The notes under the pieces: generated by a model
Seen by the model: only the letters and a program-made list of their open reading frames with translations
Databases searched by the model: none
What the model was told of the DNA's origin: nothing
Made by a program: the position numbers and the translations under genes
Shown here: positions 15,533 to 24,536 of the stretch, one piece after another
Layout: each line of letters starts with the position of its first letter
Numbering within the stretch: position 1 is the stretch's first letter
Source of the DNA: Candidatus Bathyarchaeota archaeon
GTDB lineage: Archaea > Thermoproteota > Bathyarchaeia > TCS64
Length of the DNA stretch: 64,000 nt
Assembly (NCBI GenBank): GCA_026014875.1
Contig: JAOZHO010000027.1
Location: forward strand, 62,001-126,000
Direction: 5' to 3'

Positions 15533-16789
15533 CTATTCCTTACCCATCTTGGATTTCGCTATCGTCAACAAGCGGGAGGCTATCTCTTCCTTTCCTCTGA
15601 GAGCCAGATGCTCTCGGCCCCCTTCACGGTCGATGATGAAAGCCTCGTTGGTGTCGTGGCCGAAACCCACTTTTGCCCTGGCGACGTCGTTGGCCACGAT
15701 GAGGTCCATCCCCCCGGACTCCATCCGGGCTTGGGCCTTTTTTACGAGTTCCTCGTCGGATACACCGTACTCCGCCTTGAAACCCACAAGGAATATCCCG
15801 GGGGTGATCTTCTTCACCCTGTCGATGATCTTGGGCCTGGAGACGAGGTCGATCCGCCAGCTCCCCAAGCTCGAGGGTGTCTTCACCGTGTCTCTTTCCT
15901 TGGGGCCAAAGTCGGCGGCCGCAGCCGAGAAGACGGCGAGATCGTATCGGGAGCCCTCGAGCTCTCCCACGACAGCGTCCAGCATCTCGGTTGTCGTCTC
16001 GACGGGGACCACTTTAGCTCCGAGGGGGGGCTTCGCGGAGCCTGGGCCGTAAACGAGGGTCACCTCCCCTCCCCTCCTCAGTGCCTCCCGGGCGACGGCG
16101 ACCCCCATCTTCCCCGAGCTCGGGTTGGTGATGAACCTGAACCCGTCGAGGTACTCCCTCGTGGGTCCCGCGGTCACCAGAACCCGCACTCCCTCGTAAT
16201 CCTTCAGCCCAGTAAGCTTCGAGATCACGGCCTCTACTATCTCCCCTGTGGTGGGTATCTTGGCCTTCTCCTCCTCGAACCGGGGCATGAGCACCTCGAC
16301 CCCGATGGATCTAAGCTTCTCCACGTTCTCCATCACGATGGGGTGGCGGTACATGGAGGCATGCATCGCCGGAGCGATGATGATAGGGATCCCGGCGCCG
16401 ATGGCCGTGGTGAGCAGCGTGGTGACGGGTGTGTCGTCGATGGCCGTAGCCGCCTTCCCGATAGTGTTGGCCGTGCTCGGGGCCACCAAGATGAGGTCGG
16501 CCCTGTCGGGGTGCTCCCCTCCCAGGGTGACGTGCTCCGTCTCCCCCGTGAGCTCCGTGACCACGGGGTTCCCCGTGGACCACTCCATCATGTAGGGGTG
16601 GACGATCTTCTGGGCCATCTCGCTCATGACGGTGTAGACCTCTGCCCCGTGGCGCATCAGCTCCCGTGCGATCTCGGGGCTCTTGATCGCGGCTACGCTG
16701 CCGGTCATGCAGAGGACGATCTTCTTGCCATTCAGTTCGTCGCCTTTGGTTCCGATGATCTCCTTGGAGGTGTGCTCGCCGAGTCTCAT
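15533..16789 (-). CDS. coaBC: bifunctional phosphopantothenoylcysteine decarboxylase/synthetase
   Basis: 418 residues. The N-terminal CoaC flavoprotein half shows KIVLCMTGSVAAIKSPEIAREL, the active-site-like IVHPYMMEWSTGNPVV, and IAPAMHASMYRHPIVMEN. The C-terminal CoaB half (from ~residue 200) shows VRVLVTAGPTREYLDGFRFI, TNPSSGKMGVAVAREA, AAAADFGP and VGFKAEY. It converts phosphopantothenate to phosphopantetheine in CoA synthesis, using CTP or ATP and cysteine. The ATG at 16789 starts in an acidic N-terminal extension. It stands alone on the minus strand. Confidence 0.95.
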   Translation of the reverse strand: MRLGEHTSKEIIGTKGDELNGKKIVLCMTGSVAAIKSPEIARELMRHGAEVYTVMSEMAQKIVHPYMMEWSTGNPVVTELTGETEHVTLGGEHPDRADLILVAPSTANTIGKAATAIDDTPVTTLLTTAIGAGIPIIIAPAMHASMYRHPIVMENVEKLRSIGVEVLMPRFEEEKAKIPTTGEIVEAVISKLTGLKDYEGVRVLVTAGPTREYLDGFRFITNPSSGKMGVAVAREALRRGGEVTLVYGPGSAKPPLGAKVVPVETTTEMLDAVVGELEGSRYDLAVFSAAAADFGPKERDTVKTPSSLGSWRIDLVSRPKIIDRVKKITPGIFLVGFKAEYGVSDEELVKKAQARMESGGMDLIVANDVARAKVGFGHDTNEAFIIDREGGREHLALRGKEEIASRLLTIAKSKMGKE

Positions 16790-16859
16790 GTTCCCTCAGC
16801 CTCGCTAGGGGGGGATATGGATATTAATGTTTCAATGTGGACGCGGGTTCGAACAGTCT

Positions 16860-17000
16860 TTAGGTCAATGCGCTGAGCTGCTCGTTGAGTTCGTTCAACT
16901 GTTCCTGGATCTCCTCAAGGCGCTCCTCGAAGCCCTCTATCTTGTCGAGGATCAGTCGAATCTCCGCCTCTATGTCGGCTAGCTTGTTCTCGGCGCTCAT
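16860..17000 (-). CDS. 46-residue coiled-coil protein
   Basis: The minus-strand frame (MSAENKLADIEAEIRLILDK, then IEGFEERLEEIQEQLNELNE, ending LSALT) ends with TAA at 16860-16862. It is a continuous heptad-repeat helix of Leu/Ile with Glu/Gln flanks, as in small archaeal coiled-coil proteins. The biased composition and clean start and stop make it a likely real gene. Function unknown. Confidence 0.55.
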   Translation of the reverse strand: MSAENKLADIEAEIRLILDKIEGFEERLEEIQEQLNELNEQLSALT

Positions 17001-17035
17001 CTTATCGTATCGTTCTGAAAATATCTGTACTCGAT

Positions 17036-17617
17036 TTAAATTTTTTCACTGAGCGCCAGTTTCAGGACTTGGTCAAAGTAATCTCGACCGTAGCTCAGGG
17101 TGATCTGGTGGAAGCTCCCGTTCCTCGTCTCGACCTCCTCGAGCCTGACCGGGTAGATGGAGGGTATGAATCCACCCTCGTCACCGGAGACAACCTCCCC
17201 CACGGCCTCGACCCGCCCTAGTTCCCGGATGCTGAGGGTCTTAGGGTACTCGTTTGTTGTATCGTCCCACCTCCTGACGGGCTCGAACTCGATCTTCACC
17301 TCCCTCCCCAGGAGCTCCGCATCATGCACGGCGTAGATCCTTTTTCGTCTCTGATGCCAACCGTAGTCCTCCTTGGAGAGGTGTTTGAAGTTCCAGTGGG
17401 CCGGGAGGTCGAGGGGGGTCCAGTCGTCGAACTCGTTCCTGAGAGAATCCCCTTTGAAAAGTTCCTTGAGGGTGGCTCGCAGCTCAAGGAGCTCCTCCAT
17501 GCCATAGATGACTAGGTTCACGTCGCGGAACAGTGGGGTATGGAAGCCGGTTTCAGCTTCAAACTTTTCTAGCCTTGTTGATTTCTTTGACGTACCAGGC
17601 CGTGTCTTCTTGGACAA
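17036..17617 (-). CDS. hypothetical protein overlapping dCMP deaminase
   Basis: Up to 193 residues from TTG 17617. The N-terminal ~20 residues overlap the 3' end of the deaminase gene by 59 bases, an unusually long overlap; an in-frame GTG at the VNLVIYGMEELLEL segment would remove it but would cut conserved-looking sequence. The middle has WTPLDLPAHWNFKHLSKEDY and VHDAELLGREVKIEFEPVRRW; the C-terminus has ITLSYGRDYFDQVLKLAL. No transmembrane segments or known catalytic motif. The family is not recognised. Confidence 0.65.
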   Translation of the reverse strand: MSKKTRPGTSKKSTRLEKFEAETGFHTPLFRDVNLVIYGMEELLELRATLKELFKGDSLRNEFDDWTPLDLPAHWNFKHLSKEDYGWHQRRKRIYAVHDAELLGREVKIEFEPVRRWDDTTNEYPKTLSIRELGRVEAVGEVVSGDEGGFIPSIYPVRLEEVETRNGSFHQITLSYGRDYFDQVLKLALSEKI

Positions 17618-18053
17618 AGTCCTTTACATCGATTCGGACTGGCTGGCCATCCTCGTCGAGGAGGATCACCTCGCTTATCTCGGAGTTGATGATCTTCCTC
17701 TTGCACCTCGGGCAGGGATCGGCCCGTGTGTATCCGCCGTCTGGGTTCAGGCCGGCGATGTAGAGCCTCGCCCCGATCCTGTCGTTGCGGCTGGAGTTGA
17801 TTATGGCGTTCTCCTCGGCGTGGACCGCGGGGCACAGATCATAGGCCTCGTTGGCGGGGAGGTCCTTCATGTCCTTGATGCACCCCACCTCGTAGCAGTT
17901 GATGACCCCCCGGGCGTTACCGTTGTACCCTGTCCCCACGATGGAGTTGCCGTTGACGATCACCGCCCCGAACTTGCGCCTCAGGCACGTGGACCGGGCG
18001 GCGACCGAGAGGGCGATGTCTAAAAAGTACTTCGTCTTATCGGGCCTATCCAA
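17559..18053 (-). CDS. deoxycytidylate (dCMP) deaminase family protein
   Basis: 164 residues of the cytidine/deoxycytidylate deaminase family. The zinc site is visible: CPAVHAEENAIINSS (His ligand and catalytic Glu) and ADPCPRCKRKIINSEI (two Cys ligands). KFGAVIVNGNSIVGTGYNGN is the substrate-binding block and EVGCIKDMKDLP is typical of dCMP deaminases. It would supply dUMP for thymidylate synthesis, which fits the ThyX-family genes at 33 kb. The start is TTG 18053. Confidence 0.88.
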   Translation of the reverse strand: MDRPDKTKYFLDIALSVAARSTCLRRKFGAVIVNGNSIVGTGYNGNARGVINCYEVGCIKDMKDLPANEAYDLCPAVHAEENAIINSSRNDRIGARLYIAGLNPDGGYTRADPCPRCKRKIINSEISEVILLDEDGQPVRIDVKDFVQEDTAWYVKEINKARKV

Positions 18054-18302
18054 CTCCGAGCCTCAGCATCCATCTGTCCCATACTTGTTTAAAAAACTCT
18101 TGAGGTGAAGCCGCCCACAGGGCGAAGCGCCGCCATAGGTTTCTAGATGATGGATGATTTCTCCATAAAATCTTATTAGCGGTAAGACGACGGACATCCA
18201 AGGAAAAAGGAACATCTCCCTTCCGCTCCTTTTTCCCTTACTTTTCTATCACCTACGGGTGTTTTATTGCGTTTCAATGATAGTGACAAAGGGAGATTCA
18301 CC

Positions 18303-18923
18303 GTGGGCAACTCTAGGAAAATCTTGTTAACAGGCTTCGAGCCGTTCGGGGAGAGCACAGTAAATCCCTCGATCTCAGCTTGCAGGAGGTTGGAGGGAAA
18401 GAGGGTGGATGGGTTCGAGATCGTCGTCGAGGAGATTCCTCTGCGTTTTCACGAGATCAGAGACGCCATCGAGGAACATATCGCACGCTTGGACCCAGCT
18501 GCCGTCATCTGCACCGGCCAATCCAGTCGAGCATCCATATCCCTTGAGAGAGTGGCGATCAACGTTGCCGACGCCAGGATACCATACAACTGCGGCACTC
18601 AGCCCAAGGATGAGCGCCTCAACGGTGAAGGCCCCGCAGCATACTTCAGCGGTCTCCCCCTGTGGGATATCTTCGAGGCTCTGAAGGAAGCCAAGGTCCC
18701 CGCGATCATCTCCAACTCCGCAGGAACCTTCGGGTGCAACCAGATTTTCTACCATCTAATGGACTACAGAGCCAAAGAGGGCCTCAAGATCCCTGCAGGA
18801 TTCATACACGTCCCGTGCCTCCCCGAGCAGGCCGTCAACAAGGAGATGCCGAGCATGGCTCTCGATCTCACGGTGAAAGCTCTGGAGATCGCCGTATCGA
18901 CGGTTGCCTCTGAGATCACCTGA
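18303..18923 (+). CDS. pcp: pyrrolidone-carboxylate peptidase
   Basis: 206 residues, cysteine peptidase family C15. KILLTGFEPFGESTVNPS begins the fold, then CTGQSSRASISLERVAINVAD with the catalytic Glu, SNSAGTFGCNQIFYHLM with the catalytic Cys, and GFIHVPCLPEQ with the catalytic His. It removes N-terminal pyroglutamate from peptides. The GTG at 18303 is six bases after GGGAGA and gives the usual short N-terminus; an upstream TTG at 18267 would add twelve unlikely residues. Single gene with its own promoter region (18109-18300, otherwise featureless). Confidence 0.92.
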   Translation: MGNSRKILLTGFEPFGESTVNPSISACRRLEGKRVDGFEIVVEEIPLRFHEIRDAIEEHIARLDPAAVICTGQSSRASISLERVAINVADARIPYNCGTQPKDERLNGEGPAAYFSGLPLWDIFEALKEAKVPAIISNSAGTFGCNQIFYHLMDYRAKEGLKIPAGFIHVPCLPEQAVNKEMPSMALDLTVKALEIAVSTVASEIT

Positions 18924-18962
18924 TAAAAGAAAAAAGGAGGTAAATGCCTCCTATCGGTGATT

Positions 18963-19535
18963 CTAGGCTGAAGTAGGTTTTGCGATGATCTCCTTCACGT
19001 AGAGATCGAACATGGTGTGGAGGTGGCTGGGCTTCAGCACCACCGCGGTGTCAGCCCCCTTCCCCGAGCCGGCTATGGAGACGATGTCCCGGTCCATGGG
19101 TATCAGACCCGCGTCGGCGGCCATGTAGGCGCATTCCACCACCACCTTCATGCCCTGCCCGAACAGCCTCAGTGTCTGGGCCACGATCGCTGCGGGGCCG
19201 ACGGTGTCGAACTTCCCCCTCATGGCCCTGCTGACCCCGGAGAAGGCGTGGCTCGTGGTGAGGACCTTCCCGCCGTTGGCCTCGATCTTCTCGTGGTTCT
19301 CGTCGGAGAGCTCCTGCTGGCCGGGTCCCCTGAACCCCGTGGTGTGGGTGACCACGACGAGGTTGTATCCCTTGAAGACCTCGGAGGCCTTGACTCCGGT
19401 AGGTCCCCGGGTCGAGGCGACGACGATGTCCTTGATCCCGAGCTCATCCGCCCGTTTCTTGGAGATTTTCAGGGTCTCCTCCGTGTTCTCCTCCCCAACC
19501 TTCTCGAAGTATAGAATGGATTTCTCAGTTGGCAT
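18963..19535 (-). CDS. pyruvate-kinase C-terminal-domain-like protein, second copy
   Basis: 190 residues, paralogous to the protein at 3027-3599 with the same blocks: ILYFEKVGEENTEETLKIS, IVVASTRGPTGVKASEVF, LTTSHAFSGVS, LFGQGMKVVVECAYMAADAG and SIAGSGKGADTAVVLKPSH. COG1751-type stand-alone PK_C domain, function unknown. The start is ATG 19535; longer in-frame extensions lack similarity. It is convergent with pcp and divergent from hel308. Confidence 0.82.
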   Translation of the reverse strand: MPTEKSILYFEKVGEENTEETLKISKKRADELGIKDIVVASTRGPTGVKASEVFKGYNLVVVTHTTGFRGPGQQELSDENHEKIEANGGKVLTTSHAFSGVSRAMRGKFDTVGPAAIVAQTLRLFGQGMKVVVECAYMAADAGLIPMDRDIVSIAGSGKGADTAVVLKPSHLHTMFDLYVKEIIAKPTSA

Positions 19536-19648
19536 TATTATCGGGGGATGCATTGGACATCCAACATAAAAGGTTTCGCTAGAACACCCCTCGCCCCTCC
19601 ATGGTTTAATATCCCCATGCTGCATAATCTAGCCGAAGGGCTGGATAA

Positions 19649-21913
19649 TTGAGGGTCTCCGAGCTCGACGTGCCAGAGGAAATCAAGGAGCTCCTAGACT
19701 CCAGAGGGTTCGACGAGCTTTATCCACCCCAGGCCGAGGCCATCGAGGCCGGAGTCTTGGACGGCAAGAGCCTAGTCATGGCGAGCCCCACCGCCAGCGG
19801 GAAAACCCTCGTCGCCGAGCTCTGCGCCTTCAAGCACATCATAGAGAGAGGGGGCAAGGTCCTCTACCTCGTGCCCCTCAGGGCCCTGGCCTCGGAGAAA
19901 TACGAGGATTTCCAGGCCTACTCCAAGCTCACCAAGCGGGACGGAGGAAAGATCAGGGTGGGTGTCAGCACCGGTGACCTTGACAGCAGGACGAGCTGGC
20001 TCGCCGACTACGACATCGTGGTCACCACCAACGAAAAGTGCGATTCCCTCCTCCGGCACAGGTCTCCCTGGATGGAGAATGTCTCCCTGGTCATCGTCGA
20101 CGAGGTCCACCTCATCGGGAACGACCGGGGGCCCACTCTGGAGGTCGCTATCGCCAGGCTCCGCCAGCTGATGCCGGGTCTCCAGATCCTCGCCCTCAGC
20201 GCCACCATCAGGAACGCCGACGAGGTCGCAGAGTGGCTCAACGCGGAGTGGATCGAGACCGACTGGAGGCCCGTCCCTCTCCTCGAGGGGGTGGCCCTCA
20301 ACGATAGGATCATCTTCAACGACGGATCTACCAAGGGACTGAAGCCCCTCAACAGGCTCGACCCCATCAACATCGCGATGAACTCGGTCCTGGACGGGGG
20401 GCAGAGCCTCATCTTCGTGGAGAGTCGTCGGCGCGCCCAGAGCGTAGCAAGGGAGGCGGGCAACGCCCTCAGGGGCTCCCACAGGAAGAGAGCGGAGGTG
20501 AAGCTCCAGGAGATCTCCTCAAAGATCTCGGCCAGGGGAGAGAAGACCCGCCTATCCGACGACCTCGCCTCCGCCGTGGCGGGGGGCGCCGCATTCCATC
20601 ACGCAGGCCTGAGCTCCGCCCACCGCAGGATCATCGAGACGGCCTTCAAGGAGGGCTGGGTCAAGATTCTCTCTGCGACTCCTACCCTAGCGGCCGGTGT
20701 CAATCTGCCGGCGAGGACGGCGGTCATCGCGAGCTATCGGAGGTTCACTCCGGGGTACGGGATGTACCCTATCTCGGTGCTCGAGTACAAGCAGATGAGC
20801 GGGAGGGCGGGGAGGCCCCAGTACGACGATGCCGGGGAGGCGGTCCTCATCGCGTCGAGTTCCGACGAGCAGGACGCCCTCATGGAGAACTACGTTGCAG
20901 CGAAGCCGGAGAGGCTCTTCAGCAGGCTCGCCCAGGAGGCAGCGATCCGGGGTCACACCCTCGCCGCGATCGCCTCAGACTATGCGCACACCGAGCCGGG
21001 GCTCATCGACTTCTTCGGGCAGACCTTCTACGGCTACCACTACCCCATGGGGAACATCAAGCTCATCCTCGCCGGGATACTGAGCTACCTCCGCCGGGAG
21101 GACATGATCCAGTATAAGGGGGACTACATCTATGCTACCGATTTTGGTCGCCGGGTCTCCGAGCTCTATATCGACCCCCTCTCCGCCGTGGTTTTGAGGG
21201 ATGGGCTCAGGATGGACGATATCGACTTCACCGATATAACCTGGTTGCATCTCATCTGCCACACCCCCAACATGCGCCCCAAGCTCAGGCCCAGGAGGGG
21301 GGAGATAGAGGCCGTCGAGAACTTCCTCGAAGAGCACCGCCACGAGCTAGCGGTTAAGCTCGGCTCGGACTACGACTACGTCGACCACGAGACCACCCTA
21401 GGGGAGCTCAGGACCACAATGATCCTGAAAGCATGGATCGACGAGACCTCCGAGAGCGACCTATACGAGAAATATCGCGTCGCCCCCGGGGACAGGTACA
21501 GCGCCGTCCACAACGCCGACTGGCTCCTCTACGCAGCCTACGAGCTCGCCAGAGTCCTCGGGACAGATGAGCACAGGGGCCACCTCCGTAGGCTAAAGGA
21601 CAGGGTGAGGTACGGAGTCACAGAGAAGCTCCTCCCCCTGGTGCGCCTCCGGGGCATAGGGAGGGTCCGGGCCAAGGTCCTCTACAACTCGGGCTTCAAA
21701 TCCGCCGCCAGCCTCAAGGCCGCCCCCTTGGCCCGGCTCGTGGAGATACCTCTGATCGGGCCGAGGCTCGCTAAGACCATCAAGGAGCAGGTGGGCGGGG
21801 TCGTGGATCAGGACGAGTGGAAGCGCCTCGACACGGACACCTCGGAGCAGCGCTCCATCACCGACTTCTTCGAGGAGGAGCCCCGGGAAACCGAGGAAAC
21901 CCGGGACGAGTAG
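19649..21913 (+). CDS. hel308: ATP-dependent DNA helicase Hel308
   Basis: 754 residues, superfamily 2 Ski2-like. Motif I MASPTASGKTLVAEL (~44-58), Ia LVPLRALASEKYEDF, motif II VDEVHLIGNDRGPTLE, III LALSATIRNADE, IV FVESRRRAQSVA, V HHAGLSSAHR and ATPTLAAGVNLPAR, VI EYKQMSGRAGRPQYDDAGEA. The C-terminal third has the ratchet domain and an HhH element (RLRGIGRVRAKVLYNSGFKS). It unwinds forked DNA at stalled replication forks. The C-terminal end (QRSITDFFEEEP) resembles a PCNA-binding PIP box. The start is TTG 19649. Confidence 0.95.
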   Translation: MRVSELDVPEEIKELLDSRGFDELYPPQAEAIEAGVLDGKSLVMASPTASGKTLVAELCAFKHIIERGGKVLYLVPLRALASEKYEDFQAYSKLTKRDGGKIRVGVSTGDLDSRTSWLADYDIVVTTNEKCDSLLRHRSPWMENVSLVIVDEVHLIGNDRGPTLEVAIARLRQLMPGLQILALSATIRNADEVAEWLNAEWIETDWRPVPLLEGVALNDRIIFNDGSTKGLKPLNRLDPINIAMNSVLDGGQSLIFVESRRRAQSVAREAGNALRGSHRKRAEVKLQEISSKISARGEKTRLSDDLASAVAGGAAFHHAGLSSAHRRIIETAFKEGWVKILSATPTLAAGVNLPARTAVIASYRRFTPGYGMYPISVLEYKQMSGRAGRPQYDDAGEAVLIASSSDEQDALMENYVAAKPERLFSRLAQEAAIRGHTLAAIASDYAHTEPGLIDFFGQTFYGYHYPMGNIKLILAGILSYLRREDMIQYKGDYIYATDFGRRVSELYIDPLSAVVLRDGLRMDDIDFTDITWLHLICHTPNMRPKLRPRRGEIEAVENFLEEHRHELAVKLGSDYDYVDHETTLGELRTTMILKAWIDETSESDLYEKYRVAPGDRYSAVHNADWLLYAAYELARVLGTDEHRGHLRRLKDRVRYGVTEKLLPLVRLRGIGRVRAKVLYNSGFKSAASLKAAPLARLVEIPLIGPRLAKTIKEQVGGVVDQDEWKRLDTDTSEQRSITDFFEEEPRETEETRDE

Positions 21914-21955
21914 CATTCAAAGATTTAATATATTCTTACTCTTAGAAAGAATGAG

Positions 21956-22369
21956 ATGACCCAAGAGGAGAACTATGGCTATATCCTCAGGATAAGCTTA
22001 GACGACTGGGAGAAACAGGTCTTCGAGATAAAAAAATACTACACCGCGGTAAGGAGGAAGTGGCACAGGGGGACCAACATCCTCCTCGCCAGAAAGACCG
22101 ACGTGGGAGACTCCTTCATAGGCTACGGGGTCGTGGGCAAGGTAGAGCATCTCTGGGAGCTCTCCCCGGAGGAAGAGACCTACTGCCAGGAGAACAACTG
22201 GAAGGTCGTAATCACCTTCAAAGCTCTGACCCGATTCAAAAACCCCTACCCCATCAAGGACACCTTCCTCGCGGACGACCCCCGGAAGGGGAGCTTTCTC
22301 CACGGAGTCCGCCTCACAGAGCAGCAGACCGACGACATCCTCGAGGCGGCTGAGGAGCTACAGGGATAA
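21956..22369 (+). CDS. EVE/PUA-like hypothetical protein
   Basis: 137 residues. FEIKKYYTAVRRKWHRGTNI, LLARKTDVGDSFIGYGVVGK and WKVVITFKALTRFKNPYPIK have the strand-rich, basic character of EVE/PUA-type modified-base- or RNA-binding domains; this is a fold guess. TATA-like ATTTAATATATT (21922-21933) would place the transcript start at the ATG, so the mRNA may be leaderless. An upstream three-codon ATG-AGA-TGA overlaps the start. The downstream gene is on the same strand. Confidence 0.6.
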   Translation: MTQEENYGYILRISLDDWEKQVFEIKKYYTAVRRKWHRGTNILLARKTDVGDSFIGYGVVGKVEHLWELSPEEETYCQENNWKVVITFKALTRFKNPYPIKDTFLADDPRKGSFLHGVRLTEQQTDDILEAAEELQG

Positions 22370-22402
22370 ACCCAAATCGCACCGCTGACAGATCAATCGG
22401 GA

Positions 22403-23857
22403 ATGGGCAGGTTCGCAGCGATCCTCAGCAAGAGGGGCCAGGACGTATCGGGAAGCATAATCCGGATGCTCCGCGCCGGAACTCCTCAGGCACCAGACGC
22501 TGAGGGGATCGCCATCGGTGGAGAAGCCATCATCAAGGGGAGAATCGAACCATCGGATCTACCAGAAACCTCCATAGCCCTCGGGTACGCTCTGAACAAG
22601 GTCCAGCCTGAGGACCCTCCACAACCCCTCACCCAGCATGGCTACTCCTTCGCCATCGAGGGGAGGCTCTGGAGCGAGACGGGTCAACCCACCGTCGTTT
22701 CAGCCGGTGATGCACTCGGCAAGGACCCGGGGGAAGGGCTCAGACAATTAGTGATGGAAGAGAAGGGACCCTTCGCAATTACAGCCCAATATAACCGAGC
22801 CATCCTAGGCGGCAGAGACCCAGTTGGCACGATCCCCCTCTACTACGGGGAGAACCATGACATGGCAGCAATGGCCTCGAGCAAGAAGATGCTGTGGGCA
22901 ATAGGGCTCGAGGCTCAGAGCCTCAGACCGGGCTCGATATTGAAGATATCGGCAGGGGGGACCTCGTTGGAGCCGGTGAAGGCCTTGGCCCAGCCCCCCC
23001 TCAAGGAAATCACTCTGAACGAGGCCACCTTGGAGCTGGACAATCTCATGACCGACGCCGTCGCATCGAGGACACGGGGCTTATCCGAAGCATCTCTCGG
23101 ATTCTCGGGAGGAATCGACAGCGGCATACTTGCCCACTACCTGGACAAGGCCGGAGTCGATCTCGACCTCATCTGCGTGGGCCTAGAGGATTCCCGAGAG
23201 TTCGAAACAGCCGAGACCGCCGCTGAAGCACTCGACATCCCCCTGAGACTCGAGGCCTTTACAGCCGAGGACGTGGAGAACGACCTCGACGCGGTCCTCT
23301 GGAGCATCGAGGAGCCTGACCCGATGAAGGCCTCCGTCGCCATCCCCCTCCACTGGGCAATGAGATCGGCTGCCCAGTACGGATCCAAGGTATTCTTCTC
23401 AGGGAACGGGAGCGATGAGCTCTTCGGAGGATATCACAGGCACGCCCGGGAATACGCGGAGCACGGTGACCCCGTCGTCGCGTCCATATTCAGGGACGTC
23501 TCCGAGTCCTACAGGGTCAACTACGAGAGGGACCACAAGATCTGCATGGACGCGGGGCTGGAGCTCAGGCTCCCCTTCTCAGACCCGGCCCTCATCGAGT
23601 GGGGGCTCTCGATCCCCCCGAACCTGAAGCTCTCAGGGGGCCCGGGATCGCCGAGGAAAATCGTGTTAAGAAGCCTCGCGAGACGCCTCGGATTACCGGA
23701 GGAGATATCCGGGAGACCAAAAAAAGCCATCCAGTACTCGACCGGAGTGAACCGCGCACTGAGAAAGCTCGCGAAGAGCGAGGGCAAAACCCTCCAAGAT
23801 TACCTCTCGGAGAGGTTCCGGAAGCTGAGAGGCGAGAACATGCGGAGACGGGGCTGA
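22403..23857 (+). CDS. asparagine synthetase homologue lacking the N-terminal nucleophile Cys
   Basis: 484 residues. The C-terminal half is an AsnB-type synthetase: ASLGFSGGIDSGILAHYL (PP-loop), FFSGNGSDELFGGYHRHARE, and KICMDAGLELRLPFSDP. The N-terminal ~190 residues follow the class II glutaminase fold (GGRDPVGTIPLYYGE), but the protein begins MGRFAAILSKRG rather than MCGI, so the Cys nucleophile needed to release ammonia from glutamine is missing. It may use free ammonia or make another amide. The gene overlaps the endonuclease III start by one base. Confidence 0.8.
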   Translation: MGRFAAILSKRGQDVSGSIIRMLRAGTPQAPDAEGIAIGGEAIIKGRIEPSDLPETSIALGYALNKVQPEDPPQPLTQHGYSFAIEGRLWSETGQPTVVSAGDALGKDPGEGLRQLVMEEKGPFAITAQYNRAILGGRDPVGTIPLYYGENHDMAAMASSKKMLWAIGLEAQSLRPGSILKISAGGTSLEPVKALAQPPLKEITLNEATLELDNLMTDAVASRTRGLSEASLGFSGGIDSGILAHYLDKAGVDLDLICVGLEDSREFETAETAAEALDIPLRLEAFTAEDVENDLDAVLWSIEEPDPMKASVAIPLHWAMRSAAQYGSKVFFSGNGSDELFGGYHRHAREYAEHGDPVVASIFRDVSESYRVNYERDHKICMDAGLELRLPFSDPALIEWGLSIPPNLKLSGGPGSPRKIVLRSLARRLGLPEEISGRPKKAIQYSTGVNRALRKLAKSEGKTLQDYLSERFRKLRGENMRRRG

Positions 23858-24501
23858 TGGAAACACCCGAGAGGATGACGGCGATCACCCGCCTGATGCG
23901 AGAGCATCACGGGGACATCGATGAACGACCCTCTGAGCCCCGAGACCCCTACAGGACACTGATAGGCTGCGTCCTCTCCCACCGGACCCGGGACGAGAAC
24001 TCGAGCAGAGCTGCCCGCAACCTCTTCGCGGAGATAGAGGGCCCGTTGGACCTCCTCACCATGAAACCGGACACCCTCAAGGAGCTAATCCGCTGCTCAG
24101 GCTTTTTCAACCAGAAAGCCAGAAGCATCGTCGCGATCAGCCGGGTCCTCGTCGACAATTTTGGGGGAATGGTCCCAGATGACCGAGAAACGCTCATGGG
24201 GCTACCCGGTGTGGGGCCGAAGACGGCGGACATCGTGCTCAGCCACGCATTCCAAAAACCCGCGATAGCAGTTGATGTCCACGTATCGAGGGTTGCGAGG
24301 AGGCTGGGTCTTGCGCCGAATGATGCGGGTCCCGAGCGGGTGAAGGAGGCATTGGAAAGGCTCGTGCCTCCTGATTTGTACAGATTCGTGGACAACGCAT
24401 TCGTGAGGCACGGGAAAGAGTTTTGCAGAAACAGCAATCCCCGGTGCAGCGGATGCTTCCTCATCGAGCTCTGTACCATCCCAGGCTCTCAGAGCCGATA
24501 A
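23857..24501 (+). CDS. nth: endonuclease III (DNA glycosylase/AP lyase)
   Basis: 214 residues. HhH motif LMGLPGVGPKTADIVLSHAF with the catalytic Lys, then IAVDVHVSRVARRLGL with the catalytic Asp, and the [4Fe-4S] ligands C-x6-C-x2-C-x5-C at the C-terminus (CRNSNPRCSGCFLIELC). LSHRTRDENSSRAARNLF matches archaeal Nth. It removes oxidised pyrimidines in base excision repair. The ATG at 23857 overlaps the last base of the upstream stop; longer in-frame starts lie inside the synthetase gene. Confidence 0.93.
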   Translation: METPERMTAITRLMREHHGDIDERPSEPRDPYRTLIGCVLSHRTRDENSSRAARNLFAEIEGPLDLLTMKPDTLKELIRCSGFFNQKARSIVAISRVLVDNFGGMVPDDRETLMGLPGVGPKTADIVLSHAFQKPAIAVDVHVSRVARRLGLAPNDAGPERVKEALERLVPPDLYRFVDNAFVRHGKEFCRNSNPRCSGCFLIELCTIPGSQSR

Positions 24502-24536
24502 ATATCCCCGATGAGAATCCAGTAGGAGACTCCGAG

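Noticed and set aside
16844..16860. GCGGGTTCGAAC resembling a tRNA T-loop
   Set aside because: No complementary stem or acceptor arm around it.
15524..16876. 450-codon plus-strand frame opposite coaBC
   Set aside because: Low-complexity, Asp/Gly/His-rich translation; the minus-strand CoaBC has all its motifs and explains the interval.
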